Assembly: GCF_026151205.1 (NCBI RefSeq)
Contig: NC_087076.1
Coordinates: forward strand, 15,894,419 to 15,958,418
Source: Bolinopsis microptera
Taxonomy: Eukaryota; Ctenophora; Tentaculata; Lobata; Bolinopsidae
DNA: 64,000 nt
Reading direction: 5' to 3'
The stretch's first letter is position 1. The number at the start of each line of letters is the position of its first letter. Positions 46,171 through 57,752 of this stretch are shown here, in pieces. Below the pieces are notes generated by a model. The model saw only the letters and a program-made list of their open reading frames with translations, ran no database searches and was not told where the DNA came from. Both the position numbers and the translations under genes were made by a program.

Positions 46171-47435
46171 CGAGTGGATCCATATATGTAAAACAAACAA
46201 AACAAGCAAACGACCGAACAACCGCTACTTCGTTTATTAGAGGAAACTGAATACTTTATAAAACTCGCAAACTATAACTGAACATTTAACGATAGCCACT
46301 CTATATGAAACTTAGATCATGGCTCAGCCCCAGGTGCTCTTTCATAATAAACACACGGCTCAGACGTAACACGATATTATACTTCAACTAATATAAATGT
46401 TTCAAGTGCACACCAATACAACCATAGCTTTCTATCCTGCACTTCACTCACTCAATACAATACGCACCTGTCCGTTACATTTCTCAGCCCTGTATTTCTC
46501 GGCTTTTACTCTCATTATTAAACCAGTGTCTCACACAGTCACTCCTTGACTTTAATTACAAAACTGCTTTCGTATCATCATATTCAAATATTCGACCTGC
46601 TAATTTATCACAGTCTTCACATAAAAAGCAGTATTATAACTATAACTAGTTTCTTTCATCCTAGAAAATACCATACCCTGGCACCCCCCAAAACATAAAA
46701 CGCACTCAAAACGTACCACGTTTTAAAACTAATACACCGCGTAAATTCACTAGTGACGTCACATCTCTCCGAATAACCTCCCTCTCCCTTTCCAATGCTA
46801 GCCTCACCCGGGTCTCTTTTATATAAATTTCATCTCTCTCCCCATACCTCTCTCGCCCACTCCAAACTCCCCCTCTCCAAACTCCCCCTCTCGCTATCTT
46901 CCATAATATAAACATTCGTAGCGCTAAAAAAAGAGAACAATTAGTCTGACACACAACAGAACGATTCAGCAGGCAGCCACTCCCACTGAGGCCCTGGTGG
47001 CTGAAAGTATGTCAAGTCTGCCGTCTTAAAACTTAAAATAAGAAACAGTAAACCATGAACTGCTCACGTACCCCCCTCGATAATAATCATAACACTCTCT
47101 CGATAAAATCTCTCAACGGACTGATATTTATTCCTCAAAATATCTCCTCAGCCCCTCCTAACCTGTGCCCCCCGGTATCTAACCTCCCTTCCCCTCCATG
47201 ATGAAAGAAACCCAAAAATATCATTTAAACTTCACACTTAACCGTGCCTTCATTTACTGCTCTTGCACTGCACTAATCTGACAACGGTACCTGGCAACAC
47301 TGTTACAACATAACGTAACTATACTCCTCACACCTGTCAATTCACTCTTGAATAATAAATAATCTCCTCCCTACCTTAATTAAACTACAAACAATCTATC
47401 CTATAATAAAATAGGATCCTACCGTTCGCGCCATT

Positions 47436-48559
47436 TGTAAGCAGTCATCACTTGCTTCAGATTCGTAGATCATTTGTAGTAATTTAGGTTACGAACAACA
47501 AAAACGAAAGTAATAATGATGGTAAAAAGGGTAAGAAACAAAATGATTAACAATTCAATTACTTACAAAATACACTTCCTAATTACTCTGACTTATACCG
47601 CCCTACATCTAAGTTGTAAAACACACGCCCTTACTCTACGTTCACCTATCACGGTTAACCATCGTTAACCGTCTCTAACGGAGTCTTACCCTTAAACTAC
47701 ACTTACATAACACTTTCAGTCCTCGCTGACTGTCCTTATATCAGGCCCAAATCCACTATAGTTCATTCTCGCTCTACCTGAGCCCGATTGTTGTTGACAC
47801 GAACCTACTCGTGTTGGATTAACCCACGTGTTAACCCTGGCTACAACACAGCCTATTCCTGCTCTCCTGAGTTAACCAATGTTGACTCTCACTACGCTTA
47901 AGCCAGACTGCTCATGTACTCCGCACAGTTCCACTAACTACAGTCCACAATAATGCTCTCTCCAGGACCCCATCGTAACAGGTCCTGGCTCCAAAGTAAC
48001 CTACATCAATGGCCCTCGATTCGGGCAAACTCCATCTCCCTTCTAACCTTTTCACCGGACCTTATATAATGTCCTGTCCGTGGTTTTTCACCCGACCTCT
48101 CTAACCAGACTCACGTGCCCCTGCTCACACCTTTGGCAGCTGGTCTTATCTCCCACTAAAGCTTCATTGTCCCGAGTCCACTGTCCAGGTGTTACGACTA
48201 TTCATCTTTTTACCAAAGCTTCCTGTCTGATGACCTCTGAATCCATAGTTTGTTAGAACTCACATCTTCTAGGAGCTATCTTTGACTCTCTATCTACACA
48301 AAGGCTTTACGTCTGAGGTTTCCTAAATTCATTGTCTCTCCTCTAGAGGGTGATATATTTCTCGCCTGCCCAGGTGAGGTCCAACCCACAATCTCCATTG
48401 TATTCTCTTTCTCTAACTTTCCCTAACCACAGACCAGAACTGGATGTTCCACTTCCACTGCCTTATTACACAATACTGCCTTATTACACAATACTGCCTT
48501 ATTACACAATACTATCTAAAATCTATCAAATAATCTAGATCAAATAATCACGGCTTACA
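47436..48559 (-). repeat. LTR (5' LTR in element orientation)
   Basis: Same length as the partner at 42088-43211. Differences seen are single bases (for example acttacataacac versus acttacatacca, and ctcccttc versus ctcctttc). The primer-binding site lies just inside it, at 47421-47433. Confidence 0.9.
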
Positions 48560-48563
48560 CAAA

Positions 48564-49756
48564 TTTGCAAAGTTTGATATTTTAAATCGTGATTCGAGTA
48601 TGTGTACGAAAGTAGCTGAAATATCGATTATTTTTCTACGCTGAATGAAATACGTGGGGCAAGCTGCTCGTCTTCTTACAAGATATAGTATAAGCACTAT
48701 TAAAGTAAAGAACAGCTACGAGAGTGGAGTGTGGGCACTGCTCGGCTAATTGTAGATTAATTGATCCGGGCATTTCCCCCTACTAGATCCAAGTTATACT
48801 GGCCTTCATATCTGTTAAGTTATGCGGAGTAATCTATATTTGGCATGTATTGTAAGATGGTTTACGTTGGTAGGAAAGCTTTCGGACAGTGATGAGTATA
48901 ATAGATTACTATTTATGTTACTACTTTACTATAAGTAGGAACTAAATATGTATAAATAAAATAATTCCTTTCTGGCAGGCCAGGAGGGTACGACCCCTAA
49001 TAAGTATCCGCCTGCGCAGTAATATAATTAAAAATTCATAATTTTAATATAACTATAGAATTAATGCTGTTTTGAGGTCGAATTTATTCCAAAAAAGGCA
49101 ATTAAACAAAGCTAGTTTTTTCACTTACCTTCGAATTTTACGTGACTTTGGTTTTTTCTTTTTACGACGTTCTAGCAAAGTGAAATTGAAACAGTTGTAC
49201 CGAAACCATTAAAGCCCAATCTTAAACCTAAGCTCAATAATCACATCCACAGGTGATAACAAACTTTTTACATGCTCATCTTAAATTTCGGCAATGAGCT
49301 GCTAGGCAGCCCAAAACATGTGTCGGCATGTTACAACAACATAAAATAAGACCAGTACCACTATTGTACATTGTAGAAATAGGAAAATATGACGCTGTAC
49401 TTAGCGTCAAGCACAAAGTACGATCAGTATCAAAAATAAAGCGAGCTGTTGTACAAAGACTACCAGATACGATAGCAGCTGATAGTGTACAATATGTAGA
49501 TGTAATGATAAATATAATGACAGCAACTTGTCTACAGTGTCATTGTACAGTTTCACTTATAAAGTAATACCCGTTAATTTATGGCATTGTGCCTGAATTA
49601 GCTCTTGTGCGCATTGTTCTAAATTTAAGCCATTCTTAGCCATTGATTATTTATATTGCAATTGTAAGTCAGTGATTATTTTTTTCTGCCCATTAATTAG
49701 TATAATTTGAATCTATTAAGTTATAACTTAAATTACAAAAATCAAAATCGGATATG
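48564..49756. other. Spacer, no gene supported
   Basis: A 79-codon plus-strand frame at 49328-49567 has no recognisable motif and is not assigned. The remainder is AT-rich with nothing identified. Confidence 0.5.
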
Positions 49757-50019
49757 AATATTTGACCAAAACCCATAATCATGGGTAGAGTGTACCGCTG
49801 CCAGTGTCTCTTTTTTCCAAACAAAAGGAAATGATATTAATTTGAGGAACCTTCCGCTAATGCAAATTGATACCGAGAATGAAATCGGTCGCTCGCTGCA
49901 AAGGTATCAATTTGCATTAGCGGAAGGTTCCTCAAATTAATATCATTTCCTTTTGTTTGGAAAAGAGAGACACTGGCAGCGGTACACTCTACCCATGATT
50001 ATGGGTTTTGGTCAAATAT
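49757..50019. mobile_element. Foldback element with arms of about 110 bp
   Basis: The left arm runs from atatttgaccaaaacccata at 49757 to gctaatgcaaattgatacc. The right arm is its near-perfect reverse complement, ending ggtcaaatat at 50019. The loop is about 28 bp. Related right-arm sequence occurs at 40132-40215, 52505-52600 and 53700-53800. Confidence 0.88.
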
Positions 50020-50216
50020 CATCTCTTTTTGATTATAATGTCAGGATAATTTACACAATCGAAACTTCATTAACAAGGAGGTAATTCCGACGATTTCGAA
50101 ATTCTGCCTTTGAAAACGTTTCCTTGTGTTTAGTTAGGTATATCTGTCGATAACCGACTGAATATGGCACTTTTTACTCATTCAAGTTGGCATTAAATCA
50201 ACTTAATAACACCAGA

Positions 50217-50270
50217 ATGTGTGTGTGTCTGTGTGTCTGTGTGTCTGTGTGTCTGTGTGTCTGTGTGTAA
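50217..50270. repeat. TGTGTC microsatellite
   Basis: Six or so gtgtgtct units in otherwise unremarkable intergenic sequence (50020-51478), in which no gene was recognised. Confidence 0.9.
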
Positions 50271-51478
50271 TTTCCGAACAGTTATACAAAAAAAACGGTA
50301 ATAGTTACGGGACTGGTTTTTTCGGTATAGTGCCGACAAAACTCTGATGAAGCCCATAAGAAAATTTTATAAAAATCGGCCGGTGGTATGTGGTTTAATT
50401 GATGATTTTGTTCCAGAAATGTGACATAAATGGATGGGAGAGAGAACGAGGAGGATAACATGTACCGTAATTAGTTTAGCCCCACGTAATATCAGAGCTC
50501 ACTCTTGCGGCCGCTTTGTTTTAACTGTAGGGTGATTTCATACTTTCATAAGACAGCATTATGCGTGATATCAAATATATAATGCGGTTGTCGGTTGTAT
50601 ACTTTTACATTGCAACTGTGACAGTAAATTCCCGGCCGAAGGCACGGGTTACACTAGTTCATATATAATGCCATTTAAATATCGTGGAAAGCAGAATATA
50701 TTCGAAATCACGAATGAGCAAAATTCTCACCTTTCGCACGTGCAAACTTTGAGCGGACGTTGCGTGCGCATACAATATTGAATCACCGTAAATTTTTGCA
50801 TAGTGGTATTTAATATATAGTTTGATAAGCATGCAAAGTTTCAGAAGATTTCAAAAAGAACTTGGATCACAACGGGACTCCAAAGTTGATAAAAATCGTG
50901 AAAATCAAAATTTTTAGTGATTTTAGCTATTTTAAATAAATTTGGGCGTGTCCCCACGTGTGCAACTTTTCAATTTTTAACTTTAAAACTAGCCTATAAC
51001 ACAATTTAGACCTTTAAGAAGTAAAATTGAGCTCCACAACCCAACAGATAGCCCAACACCAGAGAATACTAATTCACAACTTTTGTGTTTTTATAAAATT
51101 ATTCTTCAAAAAAGCACTAACTTCAATAGCAAATATCTTTATGAAGGAGCAAGGTAGGAAACTATTCCGGTAGATTTTCGGAATGCTTGAACAATTATCT
51201 AGGGTGAAAATGTCCTCAGATTTTGAATAAAATTACTCCTTAATGGTGTAAAATCGATTTGAAAAGTTGTTACTTTGTCAAAAATCAAGTTTTTAAAACA
51301 CTTAATTTGATGACGTCATCAAGTGATGATGATGACGTTAAATTATTTTTCAATACAATGTAAACTAAAGCTTAAACAATTATCTTTAAAACCTGAGGTT
51401 CGAGATGACTGTATCGTTTATACTTTCGAATCTACGGACACTTAAATGTAGGCTACAATTGACTGCAAAAAGCGTCTA

Positions 51479-54400
51479 TACCTTATCGGACCTTATTTGG
51501 ACGGACATTACTTGAACGCTGGAGGCCCTAGCGTTCATTTTAATGTCCGTTCAAATAAAGTCCGTTCAATTAATGTCCGTCCAAGTTAAAGTCCGTTGAA
51601 ATTTTTTCAAAAATTTGTCCATTTCGAACTTTTTGTCCAGAATATGACAACTATGAGAACTTTATTGTGCCGTAAGTTAACGACGGAAAGGGTCTCCTTG
51701 GTCTGCTGGAGGCATTAACGGGTGATACTCGTAAAATATCTGTTCCATATATTGGACCGTCGACGAGTCCAACTCGGCGCGCGTCCTGGTAGGTTGTAAA
51801 CCTACAACTGGAGGCACAGAAAACTCTACTAGTATATGATGTTTTCAAGGGTCACTTGGCGGAAAAAGTCAATAATATAATAAGTGACGTTCAGGAAAAT
51901 TTGATGGACGAAGAAAATTGAAAATTGAAAATAAGACACAAGTCCGGAAATGAGCTGGCGTTGGGATCGAATGATAAATTAGCTTAGCCGACTGAATGAT
52001 TCAATGAATCAATAAATATTTTAAGACTGTATAATTGGTGTGGAACAGCCCTTAAACATTTTGAAATTTCTGGAGGATTTCTGAAATTTCTGGAAATGAT
52101 CTTACTTTACCTCACGTTTGCACCCGACACTAAGTGGACCGACAACGGTATGGGGGTCACGACATGATGGTATAGGGGTCACGACAATGGTATGGGGGTC
52201 AAGACTTCATATACAAATCTTAATCAGGTAACCGGAAGTTAACCCAGTAGAGGAATCTATGAATCTTTCCTAGCCGTTAAGTAAACATCTACGGTAAGGT
52301 AATGCTTCCCTTGACGATAACCTAGCCTGCAGACATACTATGTTTCTAAGATAAACATATATCTCTGCGGCTATTTCTATCCTCAGGATACCAGATAATG
52401 TGAAAAAACAGAACAGTTTAACTTTATATTGGTCGTTAGCTTTTCTTATTCTGATTCATTCACGACCGATTTCATTCTCGGCAACATTTCGCGTTTAGTA
52501 CAGAAACGGTAATTTAAATTGATATCATTTCTTTTTATTTGGAAAAAGGAAACTTTTGTTACGTTCCATGCACTTTATATTATTACCCAATTTTAGGTTT
52601 TGGAATAATAATGGAATTGAACATGAAATAATTTAAGTTTAACTACAAGTACATGTATATTGTATAGTGTCAGTGACAAATAAAAGTGTCAATGCAATGC
52701 AAACATTTATATGTGCCATTAATTTACGGGAAGGCCGCCAAAATTTTTGTCGAAATAATTTTTGGGAACTACCTTATCGGACCTTATTTGGACGGACATT
52801 ACTTGAACGCTGGAGGCCCTAGCGTTCATTTTAATGTCCGTTCAAATAAAGTCCGTTCAATTAATGTCCGTCCAAGTTAAAGTCCGTTGAAATTTTTTCA
52901 AAAATTTGTCCATTTCGAACTTTTTGTCCAGAATATGACAACTATGAGAACTTTATTGTGCCGTAAGTTAACGAAGGAAATGTTCTCCTTGTTCTGCTGG
53001 AGGCACAGAAAACTCTATTAGTATATGATGTTTCCAAGGGTCACTTGGCGGAAAAAGTCAATAATAATATATGATAAGTGACGTTCAGGAAAATTTGATG
53101 GACGAAGAAAATTGAAAATTGAAAATAAGACACAAGTCCAGAAATGAGCTGGCGGTGGGATCGAATGATAAATTAGCTTAGCCGACTGAATGATTCAATG
53201 AAACAAGAAATATTTTAAGACTGTATAATTGGTGTGGAACAGCCCTTAAACATTCTGCAATTTATGGAGGATTTCTGGAATTTCTGGAAATGATCTTACT
53301 TTACCTCACGTTTGCACCCCGACACTAAGTGGACCGACAATGGTATGGGGGTCACGACATGATGGTATGAGGGTCACGACAATGGTATGGGGGTCACGAC
53401 TTCATACAAATCTTAATCAGGTAACCGGAAGTTAACCCAGTAGAGGAATCTATGAATCTTTCCTAGCCGTTAAGTAAACATCTACGGTAAGGTAATGCTT
53501 CCCTTGACGATAACCCAGCCTGTGGACATACTATGTTTCTAAGATAAACATATATCTCTGCGGCTATTTCTATCCTCAGGATGCCAGATAATGTGAGAAA
53601 AAAAAACACTTCAGTTTATATTGGTCGTTCGCTTTTCTTATTCTGATTCATTCACGGGCGATTTCATTCTCGGCAACATTTCGCGTTTAGTACAGAAACG
53701 GTAATTTAATTTGATATCATTTCCTTTTATTTGGAAAAAGGAAACTTTTGTTACGTTCCATGCACTTTATATTATTACCCAATTTTGGGTTTTGGTTGAA
53801 AACTATTTCCAATGGATTTGAACATGAAATAATTTAAGTTTAACTACATGTATATTGTATAGTGTCAGTGACAAATAAAAGTGTCAATGCAATGCAAACA
53901 TTTATATGTGCCATTAATTTACGAGAGGGCCACCAAAATGTTTGTCGAAATAATTTTTGGGAACTAAGAGTAAAATAAGAAACTTTCTAATAGTAATTGT
54001 GGTACGAGAGAGCATATTATTATAAACAAATTAATTCTATCAAAATTCTTGTTACTGGGCGGCGCTCGGCCTATCAATTGTTATTCCAATATATATTCAA
54101 CCTGTTTATGAACAGAGAGGTCCCCAGGTAAAATTCGTGGGGAGTTATAATTAAATTTCTCAATCGTTATGTGGTAGTTGGTATGGTACCCTGATAATGA
54201 CTTGTAATTTATACTTATACTTAAACCCATGTCTATACTGGAGCTACGCGTTTCCAAGAAAGCTTGATTACTTGATTCAATCATTATTCAATTCCCCGTA
54301 AAACAAAAATAATTCCTCCTTTCCCACCTCTAGATACCTCGCAATGTTCACATGTAATAGCAGATAATTCAGGGGTGTAGGAATGATTTTCTGTGCGCCA

Positions 54401-55251
54401 CAGTCAGAATTTCAAAGGTTTTATAAATTTCAATACTATAGTAGTAGTATCGTGCAGTTAAAGTTTGCCGAAGGCAAACATTTTTGAACATTTTGCTCGT
54501 GCAAAACGCCTGGAAGCAATTTGGCAATACTAATAGAGACATTTTTGAACTATGCTTACACTGTACACCATTAAAATATTCTCTACAAATAATATAACAC
54601 TAGTTCTACTAGTATATGATGTTTTCAAGGGTCACTTGGCGGAAAAGTCACCGAAATTATGGCACTCAACAACATAGTTCATGAGTTAGTCCCCGCCAAC
54701 ATGACAAACTTGTTCCAGCCTCTAGATATTACGGTAAATCGTGTTGCCAAGGACATTGTCCGACGTTGTTATAGTTCATATAACTCAGGGGAGGTAATGA
54801 AACAGTGCTAGGAAAGCCCCACGTGATGTTAAGGTAAACCTAAAGTTGTCTAAGATAAAACCACTTCACGCCGAATGGCTTGTAAAAGTTAACACTGAAA
54901 TGCAGGACCGGGGGGCGGGGTAGTTTGATAAAAAAGGTTTCCATAAAGCTAGAAACCACATATGCTTTAAGCATGGACTATTCTATGCACGAAAACCCAT
55001 TTGATGAAGATGATATGTGATATTAGACACTGATCATGTACACATATTTTAACATTTTTAATGCTTAACGACTGCTTTTCTTACTTACTGTATTAAAAAT
55101 GGATTGAAAATCATTTGCTGAAATTAAAAAAACGTCAAAAAATTGAAAAAAATTCGGATTTTTTTTGAATGCCTTCGAGCGTTCATATTAATGTCCGTTC
55201 ATAATTATGTCCGTTCATGTAATGTCCGTCCAAATTAGGTCCGATAAGGTA
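51479..55251. mobile_element. Decayed pogo/Tigger-like element family with internal tandem duplication
   Basis: The left end taccttatcggaccttattt ggacggacatta is mirrored by the right end ...gtccgtccaaattaggtccgataaggta at 55251, each beside TA, as for pogo/Tc1 elements. Inside, 51480-52770 and 52771-53966 are two direct copies of about 1.2-1.3 kb, both starting with the terminal block and ending tttttgggaact. Each copy keeps a short stub ctagtatatgatgttttcaa gggtcacttggcgg that recurs in the transposase relic at 54610. Copy 1 has extra sequence (51720-51800) absent from copy 2. Boundaries of the whole are inferred from the termini. Confidence 0.65.
54605..54811 (+). pseudogene. Relic of a pogo/CENP-B-like DDE transposase
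   Basis: The plus-strand translation reads NNIVHELVPANMTNLFQPLD followed by ITVNRVAKDIVRR. This matches the conserved segment of DDE_1 (pogo/Tigger) transposases, where the LQPLD motif lies before the last catalytic acid. The preceding VYDVFKGHLAEK is in another frame because one A is missing relative to the copies at 51860 and 53055. Only about 60 codons survive. Confidence 0.7.
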
Positions 55252-55429
55252 CATATTATTATTATTATATATCTTCACAACAATCTGTTGTAAAACAGGG
55301 GTTCCAGAAAACCCACTTCACGATACTCCTGAAACATGAATTTTTTTTTACAGTCGATTTGGACAAGGTCTAGACGCCCTGCAAAGTTTCAGATCTCTAA
55401 CTCAATTTTAACATGGTTTTTAAGGCACC

Positions 55430-55700
55430 TGAATATGGCGATTTTGGGTTTTTTACCTAATTTCGTATAACATGCTGGCGCGTATTTTGCGCAAATTTCT
55501 TAAAAACCTCCATATAACTATTTCTTATTCCTGTCATCTTTAACATTGAATTAGAATGTTTTGAACTTAAATGTACCTGCTGAACTACTTTCGATGAGTC
55601 TTAATGCCTGGAAATCAATAAAGGGGATATAATAGTATAGGGGGTAAATAGTATTGTGAATATAAGGGCGACGGTAATGCTTGCCAGCATTGTGATAAAC
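55430..55700. repeat. Insert-free copy of the repeat that received the RTE element
   Basis: gaatatggcgattttgggtt through cgtataacatgctgg continues uninterrupted here. At 31765-31800 and 35250-35440 the same sequence is split by the LINE. Similarity continues through gaactactttcgatgag and ggggatataatagtatagggg to about 55700. The filled copy lacks about 70 bp just right of the insertion point. Confidence 0.85.
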
Positions 55701-56363
55701 AATTAAAAGTGGTGCTTTGACACAACGTGACATAAAACGTGATATGATTAATTACGAAATTAATAAAGTTAAATGCCAAAGAAAATAATGAACTTTTCAT
55801 GATAAACTGTATATTCAGAGGCCGGTTTGATAGTTGCAAAGTATTGTCAGTTGCATCGCTCCCACTAAATTGCTCGCCTAGATTTTGAAACAAATCTTGT
55901 GAATCGCATCATTGCTTTGTGCTTGGGTGACTTTAGTGAGATCTTGAGCTGATCAAAATAAATTTTAGAGTTTGAATTTAGAAAGGCTCGTCATCAGTCA
56001 TTGATTAACTTAGGAGATAAATCTTTAATTAACGTATTGTTTTTTTTTCACATCAGCTAACACCCTGTGGATTTAATAGGTATTGCTAATTACTGCTAAT
56101 TACTGCTAATTACTAACACACTAACACACTTACACATACCACTCTCTCCCAGGTAAAACTATAAACTTTATCCGTGTAGTGTGCCGGGACCACTCTCCCA
56201 TCAATTTTCCCTTCTCCACGGTTGCTACAACTAACCAGGGCCTCAACGATATCATCGGACCTGACCTTAACGGCCACGTCTCCGAGGTAAGCATCGGACC
56301 TGACCTTAACGACCACGTCTCCGAGGTAAGCTTTCATCGGACCTGACCTATACCTCAAACAAA

Positions 56364-56766
56364 ATGACAAACTCTGACGCCCTACATGGAAAAGATGATA
56401 CGGAGAAAGCTTCTTTGATTGAACGGAAGCTGTCTTGGACGCGAAAGGATAAGTTTTTAGTATGTGTTTGTTGTTTTGATGAGTCTCGGACATGGAGTGG
56501 AAACTAATTTTCCCGGAGTGATAAATCAACAAATATCTTGAAATCGTGTGACATGAAATTGTCGCCGTGGCAGAATGGAACATTGGATTGTAAACTTTAC
56601 TTCACACTAGCAGTGACTCTTGTTATTTCCGGACCACTTTCAGACTGGTTTGGAAAAAGAGAGTTGATCCTGTTCTCCCTTTATATAAGCATTCCGAGTA
56701 CAGTGGTCTGTGCTATGGTTGCTGAATATTACACGATCATTCGTTCCAGAGCCCTCAACGGTAAAT
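56364..56766 (+). CDS. Possible MFS transporter, N-terminal exons only
   Basis: The second block (about 56613-56760) encodes ISGPLSDWFGKRELILFSLY and ends IIRSRALNG before a donor (aac g|gtaaat). This is the helix 2-3 G-x-LSD-x-FG-(R/K)R signature of major facilitator transporters followed by the R-x-L-G region. The first block has ATG at 56364 and reads as a charged cytosolic N-terminus (KDDTEKASLIERKLSW) to a donor at 56460 (tta|gtatgtg). I could not find the first helix, nor make the phases of the two blocks agree, and no later exons follow before the BTB gene. It may be a gene fragment. Substrate unknown. Confidence 0.4.
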
Positions 56767-57088
56767 TTTTATGACTCAGCTTTTCGACTTTTAATGTCTC
56801 GTTTATAGTGACATAAGATGATCGTATTTTATTCGTTATTTAGGATATAGATTTTTAGAAGAAGGATATATTTTGATCGAATCGTAGAATATTATTTGTA
56901 GACCATCGTCAGCGTGCTAGGTTTCCACCTTTGGTAGATTGGTATTAAAATTCAAACAAAAACTACTTGTTTTCAAATCTATATTTGCGCTAATCTTGGC
57001 GTTTGACTCCTTATATTCAGTTTCACTATATTTGTATATTAACTGGGATACATTCTTAGGATATCTTAATCCTGTTTTAAAACAGTAA

Positions 57089-57405
57089 GTACAAGATCCA
57101 TCAACTTTTTAAGATTCAAATTTCATAACCCGAAAGCAAAACCTAAAATCTTCTTGTATTTTAATTTTAATTAAAAGCAATCTTTACTTAATCTTTTTGA
57201 TCATTTGGCTTAACATTTATTTGAATCAAACAACCGATAACCATTGAGTACAAGATCTATCAACTTTTTAAGATTCAAATTTCATAACCCGAAAGCAAAA
57301 CCTAAAATCTTCTTGTATTTTAATTTTAATTAAAAGCAATCTTTACTTAATCTTTTTGATCATTTGGCTTAACATTTATTTGAATCAAACAACCGATAAC
57401 CATTG
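57089..57405. repeat. Tandem duplication, 157-159 bp unit
   Basis: gtacaagatccatcaacttt to caaccgataaccattga is directly repeated (57089-57247 and 57248-57405) with one visible difference (ccatc/ctatc). It lies in the spacer between the MFS-like exons and the BTB gene. Confidence 0.9.
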
Positions 57406-57752
57406 AGTCAAACGATGAAACTTTCGTGCGATAAAACAAAATTGGCAATTACATTAAATCAAAGTTCATAAATACGGTGGTAAAGTTTCTTTTAGACAGT
57501 TTTAGCCATTTAGACTCAAAGTACATGCTATATATAGTCACTGCAGTAATAGTCTTGAGTTCTTATAGCACAGTAATTTATCTTAACAAGATGATAGCGA
57601 AAATAAATTCCTACAATTACGACAATTCAGATGCAATTTGACTTAAAAGCACACACCACTTGACTCACTATGAAATTGATAATTCAAATCATTAAATTTA
57701 AACTTCTACCGTCACATTGTCAACATTCTAATATCTACTTACTATTAATCAA

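Larger units (their letters stand above)
42088..48559 (-). mobile_element. Non-autonomous LTR retrotransposon (LARD-like), recent insertion
   Basis: Two direct repeats of 1124 bp (42088-43211 and 47436-48559) begin TGTAAGC and end GCTTACA. A 4-bp target duplication CAAA flanks the element (42084-42087, 48560-48563). On the minus strand, two bases after the 47436 LTR edge, lies tggcgcgaacggt (47433-47421), a good primer-binding site starting TGG. The element is therefore read on the minus strand. The LTRs differ at only a few positions by eye, so the insertion is young. The 4.2-kb interior has no gag, protease, RT or integrase motif; it is largely tandem arrays. It must have been mobilised by proteins from another element. 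Confidence 0.88.

Noticed and set aside
49328-49567. 79-codon plus-strand frame
   Set aside because: No recognisable family, no neighbours in frame and no splice-linked exons; length is possible by chance.
56113-56583. Minus-strand 156-codon frame
   Set aside because: No motif; it overlaps the possible MFS exons on the plus strand and a short 33-bp duplication.
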